From the NCBI GenBank assembly GCA_947492585.1, contig CANLND010000008.1:1-64000 (forward strand): 64,000 bases of DNA. The letters run 5' to 3'. The stretch's first letter is position 1; every line of letters begins with the position of its first letter. This DNA comes from an uncultured Paracoccaceae bacterium. GTDB lineage: Bacteria > Pseudomonadota > Alphaproteobacteria > Rhodobacterales > Rhodobacteraceae. Under the pieces are notes generated by a model. That model searched no databases. It worked only from the letters and a program-made list of their open reading frames with translations, and was not told where the DNA came from. The position numbers and the translations under genes were made by a program. Positions 1 through 8,018 of this stretch are shown piece by piece.

Positions 1-1
1 G

Positions 2-55
2 AAGGTCTTCCTGTCAGCCATCGCTCTCGCAGCCATCGTCATCTACTGGCTTTGA
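2..55 (+). CDS. C-terminal end of a small membrane protein (partial)
   Basis: An open frame enters from the left edge and reads KVFLSAIALAAIVIYWL before TGA. The stretch is almost entirely hydrophobic and ends in a Tyr-Trp-Leu pattern, as expected for a last membrane helix. The product cannot be named from 17 residues. It could be a very short membrane peptide or the tail of a longer protein. Confidence 0.45.
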   Translation, partial: KVFLSAIALAAIVIYWL

Positions 56-241
56 AACTCAATGAGTCCAGACCCTAACCAACCTTAGGTGCATTTGGTT
101 TTGTTTCACAAGTGGGCAAACATGTGACCGTGCGCTCGTGTATCGGGGCGCCTTTTTTTGCGGCGGTGTTTTGTCGCGCAGAATTGTACCCGCGTTCTGA
201 TTTTTCTCGCCATACGCCACAGTCAGGCGTAGAGCGAACAT

Positions 242-1477
242 ATGTTTGAACGTGTTTCCATCTCTGACCTTGAGACGCAGCCGATCTGGCGGCGGCCGAT
301 TGTTCTGTTGTTTCTGATGGCCTTGGCGATGCCGATTGCCTTTAACGCCTGGCTGGCGCTGCTCAATAACTTTGTGATTGAGGTGGCGCAGTTTGACGGG
401 GCCGATATTGGTCTGCTGCACACGGTGCGGGAAATTCCTGGGTTTCTGGCCATTGGGGTGATTGCGGTCATTCTGGTGGTGCGTGAACAGGTCTTGGCGA
501 TGATTTCGCTGCTGATGCTGGGTGCGGCCACGGCCGTGACGGCCTGGTTCCCGCAGATGGGCGGCATCCTGATGATCACGCTGCTGAGTTCTATCGGGTT
601 TCACTACTATGAGACGGTGAACCAGTCTTTGCAGCTGCAATGGTTGGACAAAAAGCGCGCGCCGCAGGTGCTGGGCTGGCTGGTGGCTGCCGGATCCGCG
701 GCAACGCTGGTGGTGTATCTGGGCATTGAACGGCTGTGGAAGCCGATGAATCTGAGCTATGACGTGGTCTATATGGCGGCGGGCGGCGCGACCTTTGTGA
801 TGGCGCTGGTCTGCCTGTTTGCCTTTCCACAGTTTGAAGGTACGACAGCGCAGACCAAAAAGCTGATCCTGCGGCGTCGCTATTGGCTGTATTACGCGCT
901 GCAATTTATGGCCGGCGCGCGACGGCAGATTTTTGTGGTGTTTGCGGGCTTTATGATGGTCGAGAAGTTCGGCTTTGAGGTGCATGAGCTGACGCGCCTG
1001 TATCTGATCAATCTGGTGATCAATATGACCGTGGCGCCGATGCTGGGTAAAGCGGTGTCGCATTTTGGCGAACGGCGCACGCTGAACTTTGAATACATCG
1101 GTCTGGCGATTGTTTTTGCCGCCTATGGCGGGGTCTATTGGTTCAGCTGGGGACTTGCTGTAGCGGCAACGCTATATGTGATTGACCACATCTTTTTTGC
1201 GCTGGCGCTTGCATTGAAAACCTATTTCCAAAAGATTGCGGATCCTGCGGATATTGCGCCGACAGCAGCCGTGGCCTTTACCATCAATCACATTGCGGCC
1301 GTTGGCCTGCCGGTGCCGCTGGGCCTGTTATGGCTGGCGTCTCCGGCGGCGGTGTTTGCTCTGGCGGCTGCGATGGCGTTGGTGTCGTTTGGGCTGTCAC
1401 TGTTGATCCCACGCCACCCTGAACCCGGCAATGAGACGATTTTTGCGCACAGGGGCCAACCGCAGGCGGCTGAATAA
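242..1477 (+). CDS. Major facilitator superfamily (MFS) transporter
   Basis: A 411-residue integral membrane protein with about twelve hydrophobic segments, the usual MFS size. The N-terminus is cytosolic and charged (MFERVSISDLETQPIWRRP), the first helix starts near residue 20, and a central hydrophilic loop near residues 195–215 (TTAQTKKLILRRRYW) separates two six-helix halves. The short charged C-terminal tail is also typical. The ATG follows a weak GAG ribosome site. The gene stands alone before prmA, so the substrate cannot be inferred from neighbours. Confident as an MFS-type carrier; specificity unknown. Confidence 0.85.
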   Translation: MFERVSISDLETQPIWRRPIVLLFLMALAMPIAFNAWLALLNNFVIEVAQFDGADIGLLHTVREIPGFLAIGVIAVILVVREQVLAMISLLMLGAATAVTAWFPQMGGILMITLLSSIGFHYYETVNQSLQLQWLDKKRAPQVLGWLVAAGSAATLVVYLGIERLWKPMNLSYDVVYMAAGGATFVMALVCLFAFPQFEGTTAQTKKLILRRRYWLYYALQFMAGARRQIFVVFAGFMMVEKFGFEVHELTRLYLINLVINMTVAPMLGKAVSHFGERRTLNFEYIGLAIVFAAYGGVYWFSWGLAVAATLYVIDHIFFALALALKTYFQKIADPADIAPTAAVAFTINHIAAVGLPVPLGLLWLASPAAVFALAAAMALVSFGLSLLIPRHPEPGNETIFAHRGQPQAAE

Positions 1478-1669
1478 TCTAATCCGGTGAAGAATAGAGC
1501 GCCGCGTGATGTGTTTTGGGCCTTTGCCCCAATCCGATATCTGGGTGGATGGGCACGCGGCTGTGATCATTCGCGGCAAGGTTGATCTGCAATCGCCGTG
1601 GCGGTCGCAGGGCTTGACCTTGGACGGCATCAGGCCTAGGCGCGGGGCAACAGTTTCAGGAGAGACGTG

Positions 1670-2536
1670 ATGCCCACTTTTACCGCCCTAACCACATTGA
1701 CTGGAAAATCTGCCGCCGAAGCTTTGGGCGAGGGGATGGAGCATCTAATCCCGGAACCTACAGGCGTGGGCGTGTTTGAGGTCGAAGACGGGTCTGGCAT
1801 CTGGGAAGTGGGCGGATATTTCACCGAAACCCCGGATCAAGCCGGATTGGCCCTGTTGGCCACGATGCATGGTGCAAAACCTTTTGCGGTGTCTGAGCTG
1901 CCCGAAACCGATTGGGTGGCCCATGTGCGCCGTGAATTGGCGCCGGTGGAAGCGGGACGCTTTTTTGTGTTTGGCAGCCATGATGCGGACAAATTGCCCA
2001 GCGATAAAATCCCGCTGCTCATCGAAGCGGCGATGGCCTTTGGCACCGGTCACCACGGCACCACATTGGGGTGCCTCTTGGCGCTGGACCATCTGCTGAA
2101 CGAAGGATTCACCGGCGCAAAAGTCGCGGACATTGGGTGCGGCACGGCTGTGTTGGCGATGGCGGCGGCGCGCGTCTGGGATGCGACCATTGTGGCCAGT
2201 GATATTGATCAGGTTGCGGTGGATGTGGCCGAAGCCAACCTGAAGGCCAACGACATGGCCGGGGCCGTGGCCTGTGTCGAAGCCGCAGGGTTCGACCACG
2301 ACCTGCTGCGTGAAACGGCGCCGTTTGATCTGATCTTTGCCAATATTCTAAAAGGTCCATTGATCGCCTTGTCGCCCGATATGGCCGCGCATCTGCGCCC
2401 CGGTGGGTATGCGATTCTGTCTGGGATCTTGAACGAACAAGCGGATGAGGTGATCGACGTTTATGCACAAAATGGCATCAATCTGGCACAAAAGAACCAG
2501 ATTGGTGAGTGGACGACGCTGCTTTTGCAGAAATGA
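1670..2536 (+). CDS. prmA: Ribosomal protein L11 methyltransferase
   Basis: A 288-residue class I SAM-dependent methyltransferase that trimethylates ribosomal protein L11 at several amino groups. The SAM-binding motif I is visible as DIGCGTAVLAMAAARVW, followed by an acidic loop (ASDIDQVAVDVAEAN) and the PrmA-type motif NILKGPLIAL. The AFGTGHHGTT segment before motif I is characteristic of PrmA. I chose the ATG at 1670 rather than the GTG one codon upstream because an AGGAG ribosome site (1659–1663) is six bases before it. L11 methylation is dispensable in E. coli; its role here is not evident from the neighbours. Confidence 0.95.
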   Translation: MPTFTALTTLTGKSAAEALGEGMEHLIPEPTGVGVFEVEDGSGIWEVGGYFTETPDQAGLALLATMHGAKPFAVSELPETDWVAHVRRELAPVEAGRFFVFGSHDADKLPSDKIPLLIEAAMAFGTGHHGTTLGCLLALDHLLNEGFTGAKVADIGCGTAVLAMAAARVWDATIVASDIDQVAVDVAEANLKANDMAGAVACVEAAGFDHDLLRETAPFDLIFANILKGPLIALSPDMAAHLRPGGYAILSGILNEQADEVIDVYAQNGINLAQKNQIGEWTTLLLQK

Positions 2537-2541
2537 CCTCA

Positions 2542-2567
2542 TTCTACTCAAGTTTGTAGAAATTTTT
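2542..2567 (+). terminator. Weak hairpin terminator after prmA
   Basis: Stem TTCTAC/GTAGAA with an eight-base loop is followed by ATTTTT, six bases after the prmA stop codon. The six-pair AT-rich stem is short for a strong terminator. Confidence 0.4.
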
Positions 2568-2649
2568 AGACGACTCGCTCATAGTTGCTGAACTTATTAT
2601 TGGTTCATGGCCTCCGCGGTTTGGGGGCCGGGTGTGGAGGCAAGCAGCT

Positions 2650-2994
2650 ATGGGTGAGCACGTTCATCTCTTTCGGTCACGTCTTAAGCGTCTTAACGGC
2701 AAATACGAAGCGATGAGCCGTGGCTATGAGGCACGTATGCAGCCTGATGGGTTGATTGTTTTGAAACCTCGCCGGGCCAGCTCTCGCATCACCATTTTGC
2801 CGATCCTGTTGCTGATCATCGCCTTTACGCTGTTCAAGAGCTTTCTTTTTGTGTCGTTAGGCGAGCAAAACTACGATGAACGCGTGACCCGCCTGGAGGC
2901 TGGCACCAAGGTTGAACAGGTCGGCGCGTTTGTCATGCAGTCGGACCCGGTGACGCAGATGGTTGCGGATAAGATCAGCCCAGCCCTGCGTTAA
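2650..2994 (+). CDS. Small single-pass membrane protein, unknown function
   Basis: A 114-residue protein. The N-terminal 50 residues are basic and polar (MGEHVHLFRSRLKRLNGKYE); one membrane helix (about residues 52–70, ITILPILLLIIAFTLFKSFL) follows, then a periplasmic tail of about 45 residues. The start is set by a GGAGG site nine bases before the ATG at 2650; an upstream in-frame GTG at 2632 has no ribosome site. Conserved small proteins of this layout occur in Rhodobacteraceae, but I do not recognise a named family. It is monocistronic between prmA and a convergent DUF1127 gene. Confidence 0.75.
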   Translation: MGEHVHLFRSRLKRLNGKYEAMSRGYEARMQPDGLIVLKPRRASSRITILPILLLIIAFTLFKSFLFVSLGEQNYDERVTRLEAGTKVEQVGAFVMQSDPVTQMVADKISPALR

Positions 2995-3016
2995 GCCACA
3001 TCGTCAATTGAGATTG

Positions 3017-3050
3017 AACCGCTTCGGACTTTGGAACGTGGCGGTTTTCT
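3017..3050 (+). terminator. Hairpin after the small membrane protein gene
   Basis: AACCGC (3017–3022) pairs with GCGGTT (3041–3046), and the second arm runs into TTCTT. The loop is 18 bases with partial inner pairing. A plausible rho-independent terminator for the gene ending at 2994. Confidence 0.45.
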
Positions 3051-3083
3051 TATGTCCGGTGGCTGGGATTGGGGCAGCACGCA

Positions 3084-3117
3084 AAAACGCCGCTGGCCTT
3101 TTGGGCCGCGGCGTTTT
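3084..3117. terminator. Bidirectional rho-independent terminator
   Basis: AAAACGCCGC (3084–3093) is perfectly complementary to GCGGCGTTTT (3108–3117), with an inner GGCC/GGCC pair around a short T-rich loop. The A run and the T run serve transcription from either side, fitting its position between a rightward gene ending at 2994 and a leftward gene ending at 3153. Confidence 0.85.
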
Positions 3118-3152
3118 GTGTTGCGCGGGGCAACCGGTCGGATCCTTTTGGA

Positions 3153-3371
3153 TCAGAAGTGTTTGTTACCGCAGGCGATCAATTCGATGTCGCCCCGGCA
3201 CAGGCCGATGTCGCTCAGCTCGCGGTCGCTGAGGGCGCTTAGTGTTTTGCGGGTTTCAGCCGCGTCGCGTTTTGCGACGATCAGTGCTGTCAGCGCCGAG
3301 ATGAGTGTGTGGGCACGGCCAAACAGGCCAAATGTGCCATGGGTAGCAGGTGCGTAGTTGAGAGCAGCCAT
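3153..3371 (-). CDS. DUF1127 (YjiS-like) small protein
   Basis: A 72-residue protein whose C-terminal half carries the DUF1127 signature: an arginine-rich helix followed by LSALSDRELSDIGLCRGDIE. The N-terminal half (MAALNYAPATHGTFGLFGRA and a hydrophobic segment) is typical of the longer subclass. I start at 3371 because an AAGGA ribosome site precedes that ATG; an upstream in-frame ATG at 3428 lacks one. Members of this family in Rhodobacter and Agrobacterium are small basic proteins, some reported to bind RNA and to respond to stress. The untranslated leader holds a six-pair hairpin, CATCCC (3403–3408)/GGGATG (3415–3420). Confidence 0.88.
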   Translation of the reverse strand: MAALNYAPATHGTFGLFGRAHTLISALTALIVAKRDAAETRKTLSALSDRELSDIGLCRGDIELIACGNKHF

Positions 3372-3428
3372 ATCCGTGTCCTTTAGTTGCGTAAATTCTG
3401 TGCATCCCGGTCTTGGGATGACCGGCAT

Positions 3429-3776
3429 TTATGGAGCCGCCGACCAGCGGACAAGAGGGGGAAACAGCAAGGCTCATATGCGTTTCCTGCATGCCTATGG
3501 GGCTGGATTTTGAGAATTTTCACCCAAGGTCGCAAATGCATATCAATGCGTCGATTTCGGGTTATCTCGGGCGAGAGTGTGTTAACAGCCGGTAACGGAA
3601 TGGTGCGCGGGGCCCTAGATCTTGATTGCGGAGATTTTGAACAAAATCAGCGGGGCTGCGACCACGCGCGCGGCAGCGGGATCTAAATTGGCCAGGGCAA
3701 AACCAATTGGACATGTTCGCCTTTTGTGCTAATGCTATGAGCCAACGAGATAATTCAGGCAAAGGCCGGGCAGCAT
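3429..3776. other. Intergenic region upstream of ruvC
   Basis: No supportable gene lies in these 348 bases, which are the divergent control region between the DUF1127 gene and ruvC. The only features I can point to are the ruvC promoter and LexA-like box near its right end. Confidence 0.6.
3707..3735 (+). promoter_or_regulatory. Candidate ruvC promoter overlapping a LexA-like box
   Basis: A -35-like TTGGAC (3707–3712) and a -10-like TAATGC (3730–3735) are separated by 17 bases. Inside the spacer, GTTC-N7-GTGC (3715–3729) matches the alphaproteobacterial SOS box GTTC-N7-GTTC in seven of eight positions. The ruv genes are known LexA targets in this class, so repression by occlusion of the promoter is a reasonable inference. 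Confidence 0.5.
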
Positions 3777-4274
3777 ATGCGAATTTTGGGCATTGATCCG
3801 GGGTTGCGCACCCTTGGGTGGGGCGTGATCGAAGCCGAGGGCGTGCGGCTGAGCCATGTGGCCAACGGCCTGTGCAAGTCCGATGGCGATGATCTGGGCG
3901 AGCGATTGTTGTCATTGCACAATCAGGTAACCGAGGTGATCGAAGCCTTTCAGCCGGATCAGGCGGCAATTGAACAGACCTTTGTCAACAAAGACGGCGC
4001 GGGCACGCTGAAGCTGGGGCAGGCGCGGGGCGTGGCCTTGTTGACGCTGGCCAAGGCTGGGTTGCCGGTTGGGGAATACGCGCCAAACCGGGTAAAGAAA
4101 ACCGTGGTTGGTGTCGGCCATGCGGACAAGAACCAGGTTCTTCATATGGTCAAATTGCAGTTGCCGGGGTGTGATCCCAAGGGCGCCGATGCGGCGGATG
4201 CGCTGGCGATTGCCATTTGTCACGCCTACTATGGCGGCACGCAGCAGCGACAACTGAAAGAGGTGCGCGCATGA
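3777..4274 (+). CDS. ruvC: Crossover junction endodeoxyribonuclease RuvC
   Basis: A 165-residue Holliday-junction resolvase, the standard RuvC length. The RNase H-like core starts with [17 protein letters not shown], giving catalytic Asp7. The second acidic residue is in [11 protein letters not shown], and the C-terminal acidic pair is in [14 protein letters not shown]. The protein acts as a dimer that nicks opposing strands of a junction held by RuvAB. It is the first gene of the repair operon, and its stop overlaps the ruvA start as ATGA, implying translational coupling. Confidence 0.97.
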   Translation: MRILGIDPGLRTLGWGVIEAEGVRLSHVANGLCKSDGDDLGERLLSLHNQVTEVIEAFQPDQAAIEQTFVNKDGAGTLKLGQARGVALLTLAKAGLPVGEYAPNRVKKTVVGVGHADKNQVLHMVKLQLPGCDPKGADAADALAIAICHAYYGGTQQRQLKEVRA

Positions 4275-4957
4275 TTGGCAAACTGTCAGGACGTTTGGAA
4301 TATAAGGCGCTGGATCATATTTTGATCGACGTGCGCGGTGTTGGATATCTGGTCTATTGTTCAGATCGCACCATGGCGACCTTGCCCGGCGTTGGCGAGG
4401 CGGTTGCGCTGTATACCGATATGGTGGTGCGCGAAGATCTGATGCAGCTGTTTGGGTTTCCGTCCTTGGTGGAAAAAGAATGGCACCGGTTGCTGACCTC
4501 GGTACAGGGGGTCGGGGCCAAGGTGTCGCTTGCCATTTTGGGCACGTTGGGCCCCGAGGGTGTGGGCCGTGCCATTGCGTTGGGTGATTGGGCCAGTGTG
4601 AAGGCGGCCAAAGGCGTTGGCCCTAAAACGGCGCAGCGCATTGTGCTGGATCTGAAAGACAAAGCGCCGGGTGTGATGGCCATGGGCGGCACTATTGCCG
4701 ATGCCATGGACGGGCCGGATCTGGAGGTGATTGAACCGGCTGAACCGGTTGCGACACCCAAGAAGGCGGCGCGCAAACCAAAGCCCGCAAGCGGTGCAGC
4801 TGCGGCCACCGCCGGGGCGCTGTCAGCCCTTGGCAATCTGGGCTATGGGCCTTCGGATGCGGCGGCAGCTGTGGCGGAAGCGGCGGGTGACAATCCGGAG
4901 GCGGGCGAGGCTGATTTGATCCGCGCCGCCCTGCGCCTTTTGGCGCCAAAAGGATGA
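4271..4957 (+). CDS. ruvA: Holliday junction DNA helicase subunit RuvA
   Basis: A 228-residue RuvA. The N-terminal OB fold ([20 protein letters not shown]) is followed by two helix-hairpin-helix motifs ([14 protein letters not shown] and [18 protein letters not shown]) that grip the junction. A flexible Ala/Pro/Lys-rich linker (about residues 155–185) leads to the C-terminal domain III, which contacts RuvB. The start at 4271 overlaps the ruvC stop. It is somewhat longer than E. coli RuvA because of the linker. Its stop overlaps the start of a 19-codon minicistron. Confidence 0.96.
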   Translation: MIGKLSGRLEYKALDHILIDVRGVGYLVYCSDRTMATLPGVGEAVALYTDMVVREDLMQLFGFPSLVEKEWHRLLTSVQGVGAKVSLAILGTLGPEGVGRAIALGDWASVKAAKGVGPKTAQRIVLDLKDKAPGVMAMGGTIADAMDGPDLEVIEPAEPVATPKKAARKPKPASGAAAATAGALSALGNLGYGPSDAAAAVAEAAGDNPEAGEADLIRAALRLLAPKG

Positions 4958-5013
4958 GCGCGATGTTTGAGACAGGGTCCGGGCTGCGGATCTGGGCGGA
5001 GGGTGCACAATGA
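4954..5013 (+). CDS. 19-residue minicistron bridging ruvA and ruvB
   Basis: The frame reads [19 protein letters not shown]. Its ATG overlaps the ruvA stop (ATGA at 4954–4957), and its TGA overlaps the ruvB start (ATGA at 5010–5013). It therefore exactly fills the ruvA–ruvB gap with two coupling overlaps. No family is recognisable. It may exist only to carry ribosomes from ruvA to ruvB, may be a real microprotein, or may be a chance frame in a short gap. Confidence 0.4.
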   Translation: MSAMFETGSGLRIWAEGAQ

Positions 5014-6041
5014 TCGATGCAGACCCAACGGTGCGTCCGGCGCCCCTGCCCGAAGACAGCGCGACGGGTGAAGACCGTGCGTTACGCCCGCAGGGCTTGG
5101 GTGAATTTATCGGGCAGGCTGAGGCGCGCGCCAACCTGCGCGTATTCATCGAAAGCGCGCGGCGGCGCGGTGAGGCGATGGATCATACATTGTTCCACGG
5201 GCCTCCCGGTCTGGGCAAAACTACGCTGGCGCAGATTATCTCGCGCGAATTGGGGGTGAATTTCCGCATGACCTCGGGGCCGGTTCTGGCCAAGGCCGGG
5301 GATCTGGCGGCGATTTTGACCAACCTCGAAGCGCGCGATGTGTTGTTCATCGATGAGATCCACCGGTTGAATCCGGCGGTGGAGGAGGTGCTGTATCCGG
5401 CGATGGAAGATTTTGAGCTGGATCTGGTGATCGGCGAAGGTCCGGCGGCGCGGACCGTGCGCATCGAATTGCAGCCCTTTACGCTGGTCGGGGCGACAAC
5501 GCGGATGGGGCTGCTGACAACGCCGCTGCGCGACCGGTTTGGCATTCCAACCCGCTTGCAGTTTTATACCGAAGACGAGCTGTTTGAGATCGTCCGCCGC
5601 AATGCCCGCAAACTGGGGGCGCCCGCAGATGATGACGGGGCCCGCGAGATTGCGCGGCGCGCGCGCGGCACGCCTAGGATCGCAGGACGGCTCTTGCGCC
5701 GCGTTGTGGACTTTGCGCTGGTGGAGGGCGACGGCCACATCAGCCGCGCGCTGGCCGATGGGGCGCTGACCCGGCTCGGCGTGGACGAGTTGGGATTGGA
5801 TGGCGCGGATCGGCGCTATTTGACTTTGATTGCGGAAAACTATGGGGGCGGACCGGTTGGGATCGAAACCATGTCAGCGGCGTTGAGCGAAAGCCGCGAC
5901 GCGCTGGAAGAGGTGATCGAACCCTATCTGTTGCAGCAGGGGTTGATCCAACGCACACCGCGTGGGCGGATGCTCGCGTCAAAGGCCTGGCGGCATCTGG
6001 GGCTGGCACCGCCCAAGTCGCAAAGTGATTTGTTTACCTGA
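5010..6041 (+). CDS. ruvB: Holliday junction branch-migration ATPase RuvB
   Basis: A 343-residue AAA+ motor that forms hexamers on either side of RuvA and drives branch migration. Walker A is GPPGLGKT (residues 64–71) and Walker B is DEIH (115–118). Sensor 1 and the arginine finger region are in [19 protein letters not shown], and the winged-helix C-terminus carries [12 protein letters not shown]. Length and motifs match the family throughout. Translation is probably coupled to the preceding minicistron. Confidence 0.97.
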   Translation: MIDADPTVRPAPLPEDSATGEDRALRPQGLGEFIGQAEARANLRVFIESARRRGEAMDHTLFHGPPGLGKTTLAQIISRELGVNFRMTSGPVLAKAGDLAAILTNLEARDVLFIDEIHRLNPAVEEVLYPAMEDFELDLVIGEGPAARTVRIELQPFTLVGATTRMGLLTTPLRDRFGIPTRLQFYTEDELFEIVRRNARKLGAPADDDGAREIARRARGTPRIAGRLLRRVVDFALVEGDGHISRALADGALTRLGVDELGLDGADRRYLTLIAENYGGGPVGIETMSAALSESRDALEEVIEPYLLQQGLIQRTPRGRMLASKAWRHLGLAPPKSQSDLFT

Positions 6042-6139
6042 AATCTGAACCGCCACGAGGCCGCTTGTGCCCCAACCATGCGCACACGCACAGATGCACC
6101 GCCAACGGCCACCATGGCCCCCGCCTGTGGGCCACAGCC

Positions 6140-6157
6140 GCGCCGCGTCAGCGGCGC
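6140..6157. terminator. GC hairpin after ruvB
   Basis: GCGCCGC-GTCA-GCGGCGC forms a perfect seven-pair stem with a four-base loop, about 100 bases past the ruvB stop. There is no T tract, so it may attenuate or stabilise the transcript instead of terminating it. Confidence 0.4.
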
Positions 6158-6283
6158 TTGGCCCAACGCCGACCTGTCCGTCCGGCCTTGGCCGGGCACA
6201 GGGAGGGGGCGGGAGGGCTCCGCTCTTGAAGGGCGGAAGGGGACGGGGCATAGATGCGACAATCGCCAAAAGGAGCCGAGCGC

Positions 6284-6937
6284 GTGAATGTGACCTATAC
6301 CCCTGATCAGATCGAACAGCTGTTTACCCGCGCTGACGGCAGCTATGCGTTTGCCCGCTGGGGCCGTCCCATTGCTCCGATTGTGTTCGGCGTGGAGGAC
6401 GAGACGCTTCAGGTGGTCAAAGGCGCGGTTGAGGCTGTGGCCACATTTGCAGGCCATCAGATGGCGGAAACTGACCCTGAACTGGGGGCCAATCTGATGT
6501 TCTTTTTCTTTCGCGACTGGCAGGAGCTGGGGGCGGTGCCGGATCTGGACCGGATGATTCCGGGCCTAGAGACACTGGTCACCCGTCTGGCCGCGCAAGA
6601 CGCCAGCCAGTACCGCGCGTTCCGCTTTGATGATCAGGGCGGTATTCAAGCGGCCTTTGTGTTTTTGCGCATGTCTGGCGACATGGCAAAACTGCCCGCC
6701 GAAACTCTGGCACTGACCCAAGCCGTGCAAACCCTGCTGATGTGGGGCGATACGGCGTTCGCTGAGATCTCGCCGCTTGCAGTTTTGCCGGACAGCGGGG
6801 CGACCATCGTGCGGCCCGAAATTGCGGGTGTCATCGCAGCGGCCTATGATCGGATGATGCCTGTCGCCGCGCAGGATGCCAGCCACGCGCTGCGTCTGTT
6901 TGCCCGTCTTCAGGCGCCGACGACGGGCGACAGCTGA
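6284..6937 (+). CDS. Conserved-looking protein of unknown function between ruvB and thpR
   Basis: A 217-residue soluble-looking protein (VNVTYTPDQIEQLFTRADGS...). No signal peptide, membrane helix or named motif is visible. The middle contains aromatic-rich LMFFFFRDWQELG, and the C-terminal third is mostly helical and alanine-rich. I chose the GTG at 6284 because AGGAG (6271–6275) lies eight bases upstream; the ATG at 6254 has no such site. It is followed five bases later by thpR, so the two are probably co-transcribed. I do not recognise the family and assign no function. Confidence 0.75.
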   Translation: MNVTYTPDQIEQLFTRADGSYAFARWGRPIAPIVFGVEDETLQVVKGAVEAVATFAGHQMAETDPELGANLMFFFFRDWQELGAVPDLDRMIPGLETLVTRLAAQDASQYRAFRFDDQGGIQAAFVFLRMSGDMAKLPAETLALTQAVQTLLMWGDTAFAEISPLAVLPDSGATIVRPEIAGVIAAAYDRMMPVAAQDASHALRLFARLQAPTTGDS

Positions 6938-6942
6938 ACCCC

Positions 6943-7488
6943 ATGCGCAGTTTTGTGGCTTTGCCCTTAGATGAAGACACAGAGGATGCATTGGCGCGGC
7001 TGCAAGAAGATCTGCCTGTGGGGCGGCCCGTCGACATTGAGGCGCTGCACCTGACCCTGGCGTTTTTGGAGGATCAGGACGCCACGACGTTAGATGCTCT
7101 GCACGAGGGGTTAATGTGCCTCACACTGCCGCGGCTGAACGTGCGAATCACAGGGTTGGAGGTTCACACCCGCGCCGCGCCACGGCTGTTGGTGGCTGAG
7201 ATTGCCGACTGCCCGGATTTGCGCCATTTGCAGCAAAAGATCAGCCAAGTCGCGCGGGATGCTGGCATTCACCTGCCGCGCCGTAGGTTCCGGCCACACA
7301 TTACCTTGGCACGCTTTGGGCGCGCCATGCCTGCCCATGAACAGCGCCAGGTCGCCGGATTTTTGGCCAGGCATGGCGCGTTTCAATTGCACATCCCTGA
7401 ACTGTCGCGCTTTGCGCTGTATCGGTCAGACCTGATGCCCGAGGGGCCGATTTATACAGAGCTGGCCGACTATCCGTTGACGGGATAA
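6943..7488 (+). CDS. thpR: RNA 2',3'-cyclic phosphodiesterase (2'-5' RNA ligase family)
   Basis: A 181-residue member of the 2H phosphoesterase superfamily. Both hallmark HxTx motifs are present: HLTLAF (His36, Thr38) and HITLAR (His119, Thr121). The family hydrolyses 2',3'-cyclic phosphates on RNA ends and can ligate tRNA halves through 2'-5' bonds in vitro. It lies five bases after the preceding unknown gene and 37 bases before ybgC, placing it inside the repair-to-Tol operon run. Confidence 0.92.
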   Translation: MRSFVALPLDEDTEDALARLQEDLPVGRPVDIEALHLTLAFLEDQDATTLDALHEGLMCLTLPRLNVRITGLEVHTRAAPRLLVAEIADCPDLRHLQQKISQVARDAGIHLPRRRFRPHITLARFGRAMPAHEQRQVAGFLARHGAFQLHIPELSRFALYRSDLMPEGPIYTELADYPLTG

Positions 7489-7525
7489 AGAGGAGGCAAG
7501 ATCGACACAACAGACGAGCCTCACA

Positions 7526-7912
7526 ATGACCCATCACTTTCCGATCCGCGTCTATTACGAAGACACCGATATGGGCGGGATCGTCTATCATGCCAACTAC
7601 CTGCGGTTTATTGAGCGCGCCCGTAGTGACTGGGTGCGCAGCCTTGGTGTGGATCAAAACACCATGCGTGAGGCCGGGCTGATCTATGTGGTGCGCCGGG
7701 TCGAGGCGGACTTTCTGGCACCGGCCAAATTTGATCAGGAGCTCATGGTCCGCACCGAGGTGGCTGAGGTCACATCAGCCCGCCTGATCCTCAGCCAGTT
7801 GGTGCAGCGTGGCGCGACCGATCTGTTCACGGCGCAGGTTACGATTGTCTGCATGGGCATTGAGGGCGGGCGCCCACAGCGGCTTCCGGCAGAGATTCGC
7901 GCATTGTTGTAA
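7526..7912 (+). CDS. ybgC: Tol–Pal-associated acyl-CoA thioesterase
   Basis: A 128-residue hotdog-fold 4HBT-type thioesterase. The N-terminal active-site motif YYEDTDMGGIVYHANYLRF contains the catalytic Asp (residue 15) and the conserved HANY. YbgC enzymes hydrolyse short-chain or malonyl-type acyl-CoA and interact with acyl-carrier and phospholipid enzymes at the membrane. The gene precedes tolQ, as in most proteobacterial tol–pal clusters. Confidence 0.94.
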   Translation: MTHHFPIRVYYEDTDMGGIVYHANYLRFIERARSDWVRSLGVDQNTMREAGLIYVVRRVEADFLAPAKFDQELMVRTEVAEVTSARLILSQLVQRGATDLFTAQVTIVCMGIEGGRPQRLPAEIRALL

Positions 7913-8018
7913 CAATTGGCAAGGGATTGCCTCGGAGCTTGGCAATCCCCCTTGAACTGCTGTAGCCTGATGGCAATTAAGGCCGGTGAACGGGCCACAA
8001 AAGAGATAGAGCAGGTTT

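Noticed and set aside
1509-1670. A 53-codon rightward frame ending in a TGATG overlap with prmA
   Set aside because: No ribosome site, unlikely composition (MCFGPLPQSDIWVDG...), and prmA has its own strong AGGAG; most likely a chance frame.
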